64,000 nt of DNA from Verrucomicrobiota bacterium (GCA_026397955.1 JAPLTV010000020.1:1-64000); one strand, 5' to 3'; positions 9,333 to 19,718 are shown, counted from the stretch's first letter. Notes: generated by a model not told the origin, from the letters alone. Numbers and translations are program-made.

Positions 9333-9352
9333 ATCCCCCACACTTTTCCACC

Positions 9353-10909
9353 ATGGCCACCCAGTCCATCGCCATTCTCGATTTCGGTTCGCAGCTGACC
9401 AAGGTCATCGCGCGCCGCATCCGCGAGTGCAACGTCCACTCCCGCATCTATCCCTTTGGCGTTACGCCTGAGACCCTTCGCGCCGACGGCGTCGTGGGCA
9501 TCATCCTCTCCGGCGGTCCGGACAGCGTGAAGGCCAAGGGCTCGCCCCACCCGCACACCGGAGTCTTCGAGATGGGTCTCCCCGTGCTCGGTATCTGCTA
9601 CGGCGTCCAGCTCATGGGCCAGATGCTCGGCGGCAACGTCGCCAGCAGCTCTCATCGCGAGTACGGCCACGGCACCCTTTCCTTCGGCAAAGGCTCCCAG
9701 CTCCTGCAGGGCCTGAAGTCCCCGCTGCGCATTTGGAATTCGCACGGCGATAAGATCACCCGTCTCCCGCGCGGCTTCAAGGCCGTCGCCTCGACAGAGA
9801 ATTCCGAGTGCGCCGTCATCGAGGATCCGAAGCGCCGCTTCTACGGTATCCAGTTCCACCCCGAGGTCGCCCATTCCGAGCGCGGCATCGACATCCTCCG
9901 CAACTTCCTCTTCCGCATCTGCCGCTGTAAGCCGACCTGGAAGATGGACGACTACGTCGAGACGGCCGTCCGCGAGATTCGCGAGAAGGTCGGCAAGTCC
10001 CAGGTCATCCTCGGTCTCTCCGGCGGCGTCGATTCCTCCGTCGCGGCCGCCCTCATCCAGCGCGCCATCGGCAAGCAGTTGACCTGCGTCTTCGTCGACA
10101 ACGGCCTGCTCCGCCTCAACGAACGCGCCCAGGTCGAGAAGATGTTCCGCGGCAAGTTCAAGGTCGACCTCCGCGTCGTCGATGCCTCCCAGGCCTTCCT
10201 CCGCAAGCTCAAGGGCGTCACGGACCCCGAACGTAAGCGCAAGATCATCGGCCACGAATTCATCAAGGTCTTCGAACGCTCCATCGCCGAGGTCCAGCGC
10301 ACGAAGAAGGGCAAGGTCGACTTCCTCGCCCAAGGCACGCTCTACCCCGACGTCATCGAATCCCTTTCGCCCAACGGCGGCCCGGCCGCCACGATCAAGA
10401 GCCACCACAACGTGGGTGGCCTGCCGAAGCACATGAAGCTGAAGCTGCTCGAGCCCCTGCGCGAGCTCTTCAAGGACGAGGTCCGTGCCCTCGGCGAAGC
10501 CCTCGGCCTGCCGCATGACATGGTCTGGCGCCACCCGTTCCCGGGCCCCGGCCTCGCGGTCCGCGTCTGCGGCGACATCACCAAGGAGCGCCTCGAGGTG
10601 CTCCGCAAGGCCGACGACATCTTCATCAACGAGCTCCGCACCTCCGGCCAGTATGCCAAGGTCTGGCAGGCCTTCGCGGTCTTCCTGCCGGTGCGCAGCG
10701 TCGGTGTGATGGGCGACGGTCGAACCTACGACAACGTCTGCGCCCTCCGCGCGGTGACTTCTTCCGACGCGATGACCGCCGACTGGGCCCGCCTTCCTTA
10801 CGACGTGCTGCAGCGTGCCTCGACCCGCATCATCAACGAAGTGAAGGGCATCAACCGCGTGGTCTACGACGTCTCGTCCAAGCCGCCGGCGACTATCGAA
10901 TGGGAATAA
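9353..10909 (+). CDS. guaA: GMP synthase (glutamine-hydrolysing)
   Basis: GATase motif [20 protein letters not shown]-PPase [13 protein letters not shown]-terminal [17 protein letters not shown] 9353 preferred. Confidence 0.98.
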   Translation: MATQSIAILDFGSQLTKVIARRIRECNVHSRIYPFGVTPETLRADGVVGIILSGGPDSVKAKGSPHPHTGVFEMGLPVLGICYGVQLMGQMLGGNVASSSHREYGHGTLSFGKGSQLLQGLKSPLRIWNSHGDKITRLPRGFKAVASTENSECAVIEDPKRRFYGIQFHPEVAHSERGIDILRNFLFRICRCKPTWKMDDYVETAVREIREKVGKSQVILGLSGGVDSSVAAALIQRAIGKQLTCVFVDNGLLRLNERAQVEKMFRGKFKVDLRVVDASQAFLRKLKGVTDPERKRKIIGHEFIKVFERSIAEVQRTKKGKVDFLAQGTLYPDVIESLSPNGGPAATIKSHHNVGGLPKHMKLKLLEPLRELFKDEVRALGEALGLPHDMVWRHPFPGPGLAVRVCGDITKERLEVLRKADDIFINELRTSGQYAKVWQAFAVFLPVRSVGVMGDGRTYDNVCALRAVTSSDAMTADWARLPYDVLQRASTRIINEVKGINRVVYDVSSKPPATIEWE

Positions 10910-10962
10910 GCCGGGGTTTGCCCCGTTGACACCCCCTTCGGCCCGTCCTTACCTAGTCGCCA

Positions 10963-12501
10963 GTGTCTGAACCCGGCTTCCAGGTCATCGCGCGCCGCTG
11001 GCGTCCCCGTTGCTTCGACGAACTCGTCGGGCAGGAACACATCGTCAAGACCCTCCGCAATGCGCTCGAGACGAAGCGAATGGCCCATGCCTATCTGTTC
11101 ATCGGCCCTCGTGGCACCGGCAAGACGACGACCGCCCGCATCCTGGCCAAGGCCCTGAACTGCGCCGGCGGCCCCAAGCCTGACTTCTCCCTCGAAGACC
11201 CGGTCTGCCTGGCGATCGAGAAGGGCAATTGCCTCGACGTGGTCGAGATCGACGCCGCTTCCAATCGCGGTATCGAGGACGCCAAGCGTATCCGCGACGA
11301 ATGCCAGTACGCCCCGAGCAATTGCCCATTCAAGGTCTTCATCATCGACGAAGTCCACCAGCTTTCGAAGGACGCCTTCAACGCGCTCCTCAAGACGCTC
11401 GAAGAGCCGCCGCCCTGGGTTAAGTTCATCCTGGCGACGACCGAGGCGGACAAGATCCTGCCGACCATCACCTCCCGCTGCCAACGGCTGGAGTTCCATC
11501 CGATCTCGGAGGAAGTCATCGCCGCCCAGCTCGCCCGCATCGTCAAGGCTGATGGGGTCACGGCTGATCAGCACGCCCTCACGGCCATCGCCCGCCTAGC
11601 CGCCGGCGGTATGCGCGATTCCCAGTCCATCCTCGATCAGGTCATTTCCTTCTCCGGCAAGAAGATTACCGAGGCTGATGTGCTTTCCATCTACGGACTC
11701 GCCTCCGTCCAGCAGGTCACCGACCTCTGCCAAGGCATCGCCACGTGCGACGGCAAGAAGGTCCTCGCGCTCTGCGATGCCTTCCATGCCGAAGGCCGCG
11801 ACTTGCTCCGCGTGCTTGCCGACCTTCAAGTTCGCGTCCGGGCCGCCACCCTTGATTCAGTCCGCTCCGGCGGAACCTCTGCCCAGCTCGGCGCCCCGCT
11901 TGCCACGGAGCAGCTCGTCCGTCTCTTGGAATGCCTGCAAGAAGGGGAGAATGGCATCCGCCAAGGGCTCTCGCCTCGGGCTAACTTCGAGGTGACGCTG
12001 CTCAAGGCAATCGAGCAAAGTAGGTCGCGGTCGATAGACCTCCTCATCAAAGACATCGCCGCCGCCGCAGCTGGTCTCCCTCGGGAGCCCGGCCAAAAAA
12101 AAATAAGGACCACGGCGGCCGCACCGGCGACGCCTGATCCTATTACGGTCGCGCCCGTCGCCACTGCTCCCGCCGTCGCGCCGACGCCTTCGCGCGTCGT
12201 GGACGTGCCGATCGAAGATTCCGGCATGCTGGAGGACTCGTTGCCCCCCTTGGACGTCGATGCCGCCGAGGCCGAAGCCAGCAGCTCAGACCGACGTGCC
12301 GACTTCGTCTTCCCCGACGCCGCCCTCGCCAGCCTACCGGTCGCCGAGGTCGGCAAGACCGCTTTCCCGGGCGAAAAGGAATTCGTCGAGGCGGTGAACG
12401 CGCTGCCGCCTGGACTTAAGGACAAACTGAAGGACACCATCGGGGCGGACTTCACGGCCCTGCGTCCGATCCCGGCCGGTAAGCTGCGTCGCCCGCTCTG
12501 A
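10963..12501 (+). CDS. dnaX: DNA polymerase III subunit gamma/tau
   Basis: ARRWRPRCFDELVGQEHIVKTLRNALE...GPRGTGKTTTARILAKALNC...EIDAASNRGIEDAKRIRD...DEVHQLSKDAFNALLKTLEEPP. GTG start. Confidence 0.95.
   Translation: MSEPGFQVIARRWRPRCFDELVGQEHIVKTLRNALETKRMAHAYLFIGPRGTGKTTTARILAKALNCAGGPKPDFSLEDPVCLAIEKGNCLDVVEIDAASNRGIEDAKRIRDECQYAPSNCPFKVFIIDEVHQLSKDAFNALLKTLEEPPPWVKFILATTEADKILPTITSRCQRLEFHPISEEVIAAQLARIVKADGVTADQHALTAIARLAAGGMRDSQSILDQVISFSGKKITEADVLSIYGLASVQQVTDLCQGIATCDGKKVLALCDAFHAEGRDLLRVLADLQVRVRAATLDSVRSGGTSAQLGAPLATEQLVRLLECLQEGENGIRQGLSPRANFEVTLLKAIEQSRSRSIDLLIKDIAAAAAGLPREPGQKKIRTTAAAPATPDPITVAPVATAPAVAPTPSRVVDVPIEDSGMLEDSLPPLDVDAAEAEASSSDRRADFVFPDAALASLPVAEVGKTAFPGEKEFVEAVNALPPGLKDKLKDTIGADFTALRPIPAGKLRRPL
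12083..12137 (+). promoter_or_regulatory. Candidate dnaX slippage/frameshift site (GGGAG, A9 tract, 3' stem-loop, stops in both alternative frames)
   Basis: CAA AAA AAA ATA AGG in the tau frame; +1 reads TAA at 12104-12106; -1 reads to TGA at 12135-12137; upstream GGGAG 12083-12087; possible stem 12114-12134. Confidence 0.65.
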
Positions 12502-12503
12502 CC

Positions 12504-12962
12504 GTGGCGCCGTCGACCGAAATCGGCGTCATCTCCGACACCCATGGCCGGCTTCGCGCCGAAGCGCTCATCGCCTTGGAAGGATGTGACGTAATCTTTC
12601 ACGCGGGTGACGTCTGCAGCCCGCTGATCGTACCGCAGCTCTCTGAATTAGCCCCGTGTCATGTCGTCGCGGGTAACTGCGATGACGACGACATGCTTCC
12701 GTTGACCTGCCTGCAGGTCGTCGCAGGGCTGCGCATTCTCTTGCATCACGGACATCTGCCGGTGGATGAGGCCGCCTTCCGGCCGGACATCGTGATTACG
12801 GGGCATACCCACGTCCCGAAGGTCGAACAAGACGGCGCCGTACTGCGACTCAACCCCGGCAGCGCCGGCCCGCGTCGCTTTAACCTTCCCGTGACGGTTG
12901 CCCGGATTACGGTGCGGGAAGGCAGGGCGAGTGCCCGCCTCATCCCCCTCGACGTGACATGA
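12504..12962 (+). CDS. YfcE/MJ0936-family metallophosphoesterase
   Basis: IGVISDTHGRL...DVIFHAGDV...VAGNCD...HHGH...ITGHTHVPKVEQDGAVLRLNPGSAG. Confidence 0.9.
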   Translation: MAPSTEIGVISDTHGRLRAEALIALEGCDVIFHAGDVCSPLIVPQLSELAPCHVVAGNCDDDDMLPLTCLQVVAGLRILLHHGHLPVDEAAFRPDIVITGHTHVPKVEQDGAVLRLNPGSAGPRRFNLPVTVARITVREGRASARLIPLDVT

Positions 12963-15490
12963 AGCAACCCCTGCCCATCGATACCCTTCAGGACGGTCTG
13001 GTCGCCGCCTGCGGTCGCGTGCGCAGGTTGGTGCTACGCGCTCCGACGGGCTCGGGTAAGTCGACGCGCATCCCGCAGATGCTCCTCGACCTGAATCTCG
13101 TGCAGGGTCAGATCGTCGTCCTCCAGCCTCGCCGAATCGCCGCCCGCCTGCTGGCCGCCCGCATCGCGCAGGAGCGTGAGGTCCGGCTCGGGGGCGAAGT
13201 GGGCTACCAGATCCGCTTCGAACGCGTGGAATCCGCCCAGACGCGTATCAAGTTCGTGACCGAGGCCCTGCTGCTCCGCCAGATGGCATCGGATCCGGAA
13301 CTCAAGGGCGTGGGCGCAGTGGTCTTCGACGAATTCCACGAACGCAACTTGCACTCCGACGTGGCCTTGGCCCTCGCCCGTCGTCTGCAGGAGACGCATC
13401 GGCCGGATCTGCTGATCATGGCGATGTCCGCGACGCTCGACACCGACGCCGTGGCGAAGTGGCTCGGCTCGGCCGAGACCTTGGCGGCCGACGGACGCGC
13501 TTATCCCGTCCAGATCGAGTATACCCATATGCCGCGCAATTCGACCCGGCCCATCTGGGACGCCGCGGCGGATCAGGTGCGTCGCGTCCTGCAGGAAGAG
13601 AACGAAGGCGATATCCTCGTCTTCATGCCCGGATCGTATGAAATCATGCGCACCATCGGCGCGGTGCGGAATCTCCCCGAGTCTGGCGGCGTCGATATCC
13701 TCCCGCTCTACGGCGAACTGCCTCCCGAAGAGCAGGATCGCGCCGTCAAGCCGAGCCCCGGCCGCAAGGTCATCGTGGCGACCAATGTCGCCGAGACCTC
13801 GCTCACTATTCCTGGTGTCCGCGCGGTGGTCGACGCTGGCCTGGCCCGTATCGCCCGCTTCGATCCGCATCGCGGTATCGACACCCTGTTGGTCGAGCCG
13901 GTCTCGCAGGCCTCCGCCGAGCAGCGCGCTGGCCGCGCCGGCCGAACCGGCCCTGGTCGCTGTATCCGCCTTTGGTCGCAGACCGACCACGAAGCCCGCC
14001 CGCTCCGCGAAGTCCCGGAGATCAAGCGCGTCGACCTCTCCGAGACGATCCTGCTGCTGCTCTCTTCCGGCTGGGGCGATGCCGCGTCTTTCCCTTGGTA
14101 TGAGAAGCCCGACGACAAGGCCCTGCAGCGCGCGCTGACCGTGCTGGCGGACCTCGGGGCCGTCGACGCCCAAGGCAAGCTCACGCCGATCGGGCGACGC
14201 ATGTCGGTCTTCCCGGCCCATCCCCGTTACGCCCGCATGCTGCTCGCCGCCGGCGAACTCGATTGCGTCTTCGAAGTTTGCCGCATCGCCGGCCTCGCCC
14301 AAGGGCGAGATATTCTTTTCCGCAAAGTCGACGATCGCACCGAGAACGCCCGTGACTCCGTCGAGCAGGAAGACGGATCGGACTTCTTCCCGCGGCTCGC
14401 GTTGCTGCAGCAGGCGATCGACCTCAAGTTCGACGCCGATGCCTGCGATCGCTTCGGCGTGCACGGCCAAGCCGCCCGCCAGGCCGATCAGGCCGCCCGT
14501 CAGTTCCTAAGGCTCGCCGAAGGGCAGGGCCTCCCCGTCAGCGACCGTATCGCCGATCCCGCCGCCATCCGCCGCTGCCTGCTGCTCGGTTTCTCCGATC
14601 GCCTCGCCGTCCGGCTCGACGCTGGCACGCTCCGCTGCGCCTTGGTGCACGGTCGCACGGGCGAGCTCCGCCGCGAGTCGTCCATCCGTAACGCCAAGCT
14701 ACTGGTCGCCGCTGAAGTCGATGAAATCCAGGCGCGCGGGGGCGTGACCACCTATCTTTCTCTGGCGACCGCCATCGAGGAGGCCTGGTTACAGGAACTG
14801 CTCCCTTCCGAATTCTCGACCGTCAACCATGTCCGTTACGACGCCACGCAGCGTCGGGTCGTCACCCGCGTCGAGCGACGTTTTCGCGATCTGGTGCTCG
14901 AGGCCAAGGAGCGCGATGATGCCCCGTCCGACGCCGCCAGCCGCATTCTCGCCGAGGAAGTCGCCGCCGGCCGGCTGGAGCTGGAGAAGTGGGACGCTCC
15001 CGTCGACGCCTGGATCCGTCGCGTGAACTTCCTTTCGAAGCACTGCCCTGAACTCGGCATCCCCGTCTTCGATGACGCCGCTCGTCGCATGGTGATTGAA
15101 GAAGTCTGCACCGGGGCTGTTGCCTATCGCGATATCCGCGATCGACCGGTCTTCGGCGTCGTCCGCGGCTGGCTGACGCACGAACAGGCGATGGCGCTCG
15201 ATTCCTATTGCCCGGAGAAAATCATCCTGCCTCGGAAGAAGCATCCCGCCCGCATCGAATACACCGCCGACGGCCAGGCGGAGGTCGAGGCCACGGTGCA
15301 GGAGCTTTATGATTTTCCGGGCAGCAAACTGCGGGTGTGCCTCGGCAAGGTGCCGATGGTCATCTGCATCCAGTCGCCCGCCCGCCGCACGCAGCAGCGC
15401 ACCACCGACCTCGACGCCTTCTGGAAGGGTTCCTACGAAGGCGTGAAGAAGGAACTCCGTGGGCGTTATCCTAGACACGAATGGCGCTGA
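12959..15490 (+). CDS. hrpB: HrpB-type ATP-dependent DExH helicase
   Basis: APTGSGKSTRIPQMLL, DEFHERNLHSDVALAL, MSATLD, LPLYGELPPEEQDRAV, QRAGRAGRTGPG and an HrpB-type C-terminus. Confidence 0.9.
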   Translation: MKQPLPIDTLQDGLVAACGRVRRLVLRAPTGSGKSTRIPQMLLDLNLVQGQIVVLQPRRIAARLLAARIAQEREVRLGGEVGYQIRFERVESAQTRIKFVTEALLLRQMASDPELKGVGAVVFDEFHERNLHSDVALALARRLQETHRPDLLIMAMSATLDTDAVAKWLGSAETLAADGRAYPVQIEYTHMPRNSTRPIWDAAADQVRRVLQEENEGDILVFMPGSYEIMRTIGAVRNLPESGGVDILPLYGELPPEEQDRAVKPSPGRKVIVATNVAETSLTIPGVRAVVDAGLARIARFDPHRGIDTLLVEPVSQASAEQRAGRAGRTGPGRCIRLWSQTDHEARPLREVPEIKRVDLSETILLLLSSGWGDAASFPWYEKPDDKALQRALTVLADLGAVDAQGKLTPIGRRMSVFPAHPRYARMLLAAGELDCVFEVCRIAGLAQGRDILFRKVDDRTENARDSVEQEDGSDFFPRLALLQQAIDLKFDADACDRFGVHGQAARQADQAARQFLRLAEGQGLPVSDRIADPAAIRRCLLLGFSDRLAVRLDAGTLRCALVHGRTGELRRESSIRNAKLLVAAEVDEIQARGGVTTYLSLATAIEEAWLQELLPSEFSTVNHVRYDATQRRVVTRVERRFRDLVLEAKERDDAPSDAASRILAEEVAAGRLELEKWDAPVDAWIRRVNFLSKHCPELGIPVFDDAARRMVIEEVCTGAVAYRDIRDRPVFGVVRGWLTHEQAMALDSYCPEKIILPRKKHPARIEYTADGQAEVEATVQELYDFPGSKLRVCLGKVPMVICIQSPARRTQQRTTDLDAFWKGSYEGVKKELRGRYPRHEWR

Positions 15491-15494
15491 CCCC

Positions 15495-16175
15495 ATGAGC
15501 ACTTCTTCCGCGCTTTGGTCATCGGTCCCCATCCACGTCATCGATTTCGAGGGCAGTGCGCGCACCGGCGTCGTCGAGTTTGGGGTGGCCACGATGCTGG
15601 GCGGCGAAATCGTCTCCGCCTCGACGCGCTTACATGCGTCGCGTGTTCCCGTGCCCGCGATCGACACCCAGTGTCATGGCTTGGGCGCCAAGGACCTGAA
15701 GGGGCTGCCGCCTTTCGAGTCCGAGTGGGATCAGTGGGTCTCCCTTCGTCGCACGGGCCTGCTTGCGGCGCATAACGCCACGGTCGAGTCAGGCCTCTTG
15801 CGTGGCACCTGGTCGCGCCCTTCGGCCGTGCCGTCGTTCGTCGGCGAGGAAGCCTCCGTGGCCGAATGGGGACCTTGGATCGATACCTGCCGGCTAGCCC
15901 GGGCCTGGGCCCCGACCTTGGGGGACTTCCGTCTTTCGTCCTTGGTCACGGTCCTCCGCCTGACCCCGCGCCTCGATGCGCTGGCCGCGGAGCATTGTCC
16001 GCCCCACCGCCGACGGTATCACTGTGCGTTATACGATGCCTTAGCTGCGGCCTTGGTCTTGCGGGCTCTCTGTGGGTTGGAAGGGCGTTCGTCCGCCCCC
16101 CTCTCCCAGTTGGTCCGGGATAGCATCTCGGCTCCGGCTGCCGATGACCTGATGCAAGGCGAGCTCGGGCTATAG
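15495..16175 (+). CDS. DEDD-family 3'-5' exonuclease (DnaQ-like)
   Basis: VIDFEGSARTGVVEFGVATM (DxE), LLAAHNATVESGLLRG, HRRRYHCALYDALAAALVL (H..D). Confidence 0.8.
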   Translation: MSTSSALWSSVPIHVIDFEGSARTGVVEFGVATMLGGEIVSASTRLHASRVPVPAIDTQCHGLGAKDLKGLPPFESEWDQWVSLRRTGLLAAHNATVESGLLRGTWSRPSAVPSFVGEEASVAEWGPWIDTCRLARAWAPTLGDFRLSSLVTVLRLTPRLDALAAEHCPPHRRRYHCALYDALAAALVLRALCGLEGRSSAPLSQLVRDSISAPAADDLMQGELGL

Positions 16176-16223
16176 TTTCCGCTTCACTCCGAGGGGAGAG
16201 CCTAACTAGATAGGCGTTCCTCT

Positions 16224-17225
16224 ATGGCTTCCAAGTCCCCCATTCGCGTCGCGGTCACCGGCGCCGCCGGCAACATCGGTTACGCCGCCATCTTCCGCCT
16301 GGCTTCCGGCGCCGTCTTCGGAGCTGACCAGCCGGTCGCCCTGAATCTGATCGAAGTCGGACCCGGCCTCAACGCCCTCGCCGGCGTCGTGATGGAACTC
16401 CAGGACTGCGCCTTCCCGCTGCTCACCGACGTCGTCGCCACCGGCGATCTCAATGAAGGCTTCAAGGACGCTGACTGGTGCCTTCTCATCGGCGCTGTGC
16501 CCCGCAAGGATGGCATGGAGCGCAAGGATCTCCTCGGCATCAACGGCAAGATCTTCATCGGCCAGGGCGAAGCCATCGCGCGCAATGCCAAGAAGTCCGT
16601 CAAGGTCCTGGTCGTTGGCAATCCCTGCAATACTAACGCGCTCATCGCCCTGCGCTCCGCCGGCAACCTGCCCGTCGAGAACTTCTTCGCGATGACCCGT
16701 CTCGACGAGAACCGCGCCAAGTCGCAGCTCGCGGGCAAGGCCGGCGCCCACAACTCCGTCGTTAAGAACGTCGCCATCTGGGGCAATCACTCTTCGACGC
16801 AGTATCCTGACTTCACCAACGCCACCATCGGCGGCCAGCCTGCCATGCAGGTCATCACCGACCACGCCTGGCTCAAGGAGACCTTCGTGCCCGACGTCCA
16901 GAAGCGCGGCGCCGCCGTCATCAAGGCACGTGGCGCCTCTTCGGCCGCTTCCGCGGCGAACGCCGCCCTCGACACCCTGCGCAGCCTCCACGTCCCGACT
17001 CCAGCCGGCGAATGGCACTCTGTCGCCGTCCTCTCCAAGGGCGACTACGGCATCACCCCGGGCATCATGTTCGGCTACCCGCTCCGTACCAAGGCCGACG
17101 GCTCCTGGGAAATCGTCCAGGGTCTCCCGCTCGACGCCTTCTCCAAGGAGAAGATCGCCATCACCGAGAAGGAGCTACTCGAAGAGCGCGCGACCGCCTC
17201 CGAAGCCCTCGGCTTGAAGCTCTGA
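16224..17225 (+). CDS. mdh: Malate dehydrogenase
   Basis: [26 protein letters not shown]...VGNPCNTNA...[17 protein letters not shown]...[12 protein letters not shown]. Confidence 0.95.
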   Translation: MASKSPIRVAVTGAAGNIGYAAIFRLASGAVFGADQPVALNLIEVGPGLNALAGVVMELQDCAFPLLTDVVATGDLNEGFKDADWCLLIGAVPRKDGMERKDLLGINGKIFIGQGEAIARNAKKSVKVLVVGNPCNTNALIALRSAGNLPVENFFAMTRLDENRAKSQLAGKAGAHNSVVKNVAIWGNHSSTQYPDFTNATIGGQPAMQVITDHAWLKETFVPDVQKRGAAVIKARGASSAASAANAALDTLRSLHVPTPAGEWHSVAVLSKGDYGITPGIMFGYPLRTKADGSWEIVQGLPLDAFSKEKIAITEKELLEERATASEALGLKL

Positions 17226-17246
17226 TTCGACTCCGGTCGGCGAGAG

Positions 17247-17276
17247 GGCGGCCCGGGGAAACCCGGCCGCCTTTTT
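17247..17276 (+). terminator. Rho-independent terminator after mdh
   Basis: GGCGGCCCGGGG AA ACCCGGCCGCC-type hairpin followed by TTTTT. Confidence 0.8.
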
Positions 17277-17289
17277 CATGCCCGTCGAA

Positions 17290-18288
17290 TCAAGGCGCCG
17301 GCAGGCGGACCAGCGTGATGTCGGCCGGGCGGCAGGTGCCGAGGCGGATCTCGCCCGCGTTAGCGGCATTGAAGATCGGGGGCTCGGGATAGATGGCTTC
17401 GATACCGCTGGCGGTCCGGCCTGCGTTGATCTTCTGAAGGCCGATGAAGTCGATGATCACCGGGTTCGCACTGCTCAGGAGCGTCTTCTCGGAACGGCTC
17501 CAACTCGCATCAAAGTTGGGTCCACCGAGCACTTGGTAGCGTTCGAGCGAAAGGATTGTGAGCACGTTGCGCTTGGCGAGCTTCGGGATGGCGCAGACTT
17601 CGACCGCCGCCTTGGACGCATTGAAAGGATTTTCGAGGAAGCGCTCGGAGTTGACCATGTTGCCGAGGGAGGCCGAGGCCATCGCTCCGTGCACGCCGAG
17701 TGATTTGCTGTCGCTGAGCACGGGTAGGTTGATCCAGAAATCGACCTCATCGATGAGCGTCTTCGGCAGCACGCTCACGCGCGCGTCGCCCCACGGTACG
17801 TCCTGCGCGCCGGGCCTGGGCAGAACTTGGTTCTCGTAGCGCAGTTGGCCTTCCTTGGCCCAATCCGTTGCGAAGGTATCCCAGGCGGTGACGGGGAATC
17901 CTTCAAAGGTCTGGCTCTGCGAGGTCAGGGCTGGGAGGAAGCCGGCCTGACGGAGGCTGTCTGCCTTGGCGTCGCAGATCGTGATGGCGTTCTGGGCGAA
18001 GCCGCGCCGCATGAGGGCCGCGGTGATGGCGCGGACCAAGGGCTTGGGGGTGGCTAGGCCAACTCCGCTCTCGGAAGAGAGTTTGAGGCCGCAACGGCGC
18101 AGGTCGCTCGGACGGAGGCCGACGCCGGTGCGGCTCTCGAATTCGCCGAGGGTACGTTCGACCGCCGCGGCGTAATCCTTGTCACCGAAGCCGCCGAGCT
18201 TCTGCTCGATGAGCAACAGCTTGGGGTCGGTAGCCGCCTGGGCGCTGGCGAAGCCGAACGTCAGGGCGATGATGGCGAAAAAGCGCAT
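17290..18288 (-). CDS. Secreted DUF362-like protein
   Basis: Signal peptide MRFFAIIALTFGFASAQAA; C-terminal half INLPVLSDSKSLGVHGAMASASLGNMVN...VLTILSLERYQVLGGPN...NPVIIDFIGLQKIN resembles DUF362. Confidence 0.6.
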   Translation of the reverse strand: MRFFAIIALTFGFASAQAATDPKLLLIEQKLGGFGDKDYAAAVERTLGEFESRTGVGLRPSDLRRCGLKLSSESGVGLATPKPLVRAITAALMRRGFAQNAITICDAKADSLRQAGFLPALTSQSQTFEGFPVTAWDTFATDWAKEGQLRYENQVLPRPGAQDVPWGDARVSVLPKTLIDEVDFWINLPVLSDSKSLGVHGAMASASLGNMVNSERFLENPFNASKAAVEVCAIPKLAKRNVLTILSLERYQVLGGPNFDASWSRSEKTLLSSANPVIIDFIGLQKINAGRTASGIEAIYPEPPIFNAANAGEIRLGTCRPADITLVRLPAP

Positions 18289-18371
18289 GGGTTTATCTTC
18301 TCCCCGTAGGACCGGCTTCGCAAGCCGCTGTTTTGTTTGCGCAGGTCGGCAAGGCCCCCATCGTGGGGCCT

Positions 18372-19718
18372 ATGTCCGCCCCAGTCGCCTCCACCCAGCG
18401 TCGCACCCTCGGGCTCATCTTCCTGACGGTGTTCATGGATATCGTGGGCTTCAGCATCATCATCCCGCTGTTTCCCCATCTGCTGAAACATTATATCGAG
18501 AGCGAAGGCTCGATCGGCACCTTGATTGGGTCGCTTAATTCCGCGGCGGAGTGGATGGGCGGTGACACGGTCTTTAAAAAGACGGTCCTCTTCGGCGGCT
18601 TGCTCAGCACCCTATATTCCTTGCTGCAGTTCGTCTTCTCGCCGATCTGGGGCGCCTTGTCCGACCGTTTGGGTCGTCGTCGTATCCTGACCATCACCCT
18701 GGCCGGCAACGCCCTCTCGTATCTTCTCTGGATTTTTGCCGCCCAGTTCTGGGTCGTGGTCGTGACCCGTCTCGTCTCGGGCATGATGGCGGGTAACATC
18801 GCCGTCGCCAGCGCGGCCGCGGCCGACATCACCGACGAGAAAGAGCGCACGAAGGGGATGGCGGTGGTCGGTATCGCCATCGGCCTCGGTTTCGTCTTTG
18901 GCCCAGTCATTGGCGGATTGGCGTCGTCCGTCCAGTTCGCTCACGGGCCGGCCCTCGGTTCCTTCGGACTCAATCCTTTCTCTGTGCCGGCCACCATCGC
19001 TGCGTCGCTTTGCGTGCTGAATTTTCTGCTGGTGGTGAAGTTCTTCCCGGAAACCTTGGCGCCAGAGCGTCGGGCCTCATCCGATGCCAAGCGGCCCTCG
19101 ATCTTCGACCTCGCCACGGTCCGCTCTTCCGCCGTTCGTCGTACCTCCTTTGCCAATCTGGTCTACCAGGTAGCCTTCACTGGCATGGAGAACACGATCG
19201 TATTCCTGACGCTGGCGCTCTTCACCTATAGTCCGCGCGACAATGCCTGGCTCTTCCTGTTCAACGGAGCCTGCATGATTTTCGCGCAGGGGCTCGCCCG
19301 TCAACTGGTGAAGCGGATGGGACAGCGCAAGGTCGTCATTCTGGGTATGCTGATCGCCTCCGTCGCCTTTGTCGTGGTCGCCCTGATTCCGCCGACGCTC
19401 GCCGCCGCCGGCGATGGCGCCGAGACGACCTTCTATCTAGGCCTCGGCCTCATCTCCTTCGCGACGGGCCTGATTCTGCCGAGCGTGTCCGCGCTGGTCT
19501 CGCTCTACTCGGATGCCTCCGAGCAGGGGCGCAACCTCGGCATCCTGCGCTCGGCGGGCTCACTGGCGCGCGTCATCGGCCCCGTTACCGCGGCGCTGTT
19601 ATATTTCCACTTCGGTTCTCACTTCTGGGTCTACATCGGCGGCGCCTTGCTGATGTTGCCCGCCATCTGGGTTGTCCGCGGCCTGCCTGACCCGGAATCC
19701 GAACGGCTGAAGGCTTAA
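18372..19718 (+). CDS. MFS transporter (TetA-like)
   Basis: FLTVFMDIVGFSIIIPLFPHLL, GALSDRLGRRRILTITLAGNALSYLLW; multiple TM segments. ATG 18372 preferred. Confidence 0.88.
   Translation: MSAPVASTQRRTLGLIFLTVFMDIVGFSIIIPLFPHLLKHYIESEGSIGTLIGSLNSAAEWMGGDTVFKKTVLFGGLLSTLYSLLQFVFSPIWGALSDRLGRRRILTITLAGNALSYLLWIFAAQFWVVVVTRLVSGMMAGNIAVASAAAADITDEKERTKGMAVVGIAIGLGFVFGPVIGGLASSVQFAHGPALGSFGLNPFSVPATIAASLCVLNFLLVVKFFPETLAPERRASSDAKRPSIFDLATVRSSAVRRTSFANLVYQVAFTGMENTIVFLTLALFTYSPRDNAWLFLFNGACMIFAQGLARQLVKRMGQRKVVILGMLIASVAFVVVALIPPTLAAAGDGAETTFYLGLGLISFATGLILPSVSALVSLYSDASEQGRNLGILRSAGSLARVIGPVTAALLYFHFGSHFWVYIGGALLMLPAIWVVRGLPDPESERLKA

Noticed and set aside
9245-9352. Upstream extension of the guaA ORF overlapping the zinc-ribbon protein
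   Set aside because: GuaA begins at [14 protein letters not shown] (9353); the extension is an out-of-frame reading of the upstream gene.
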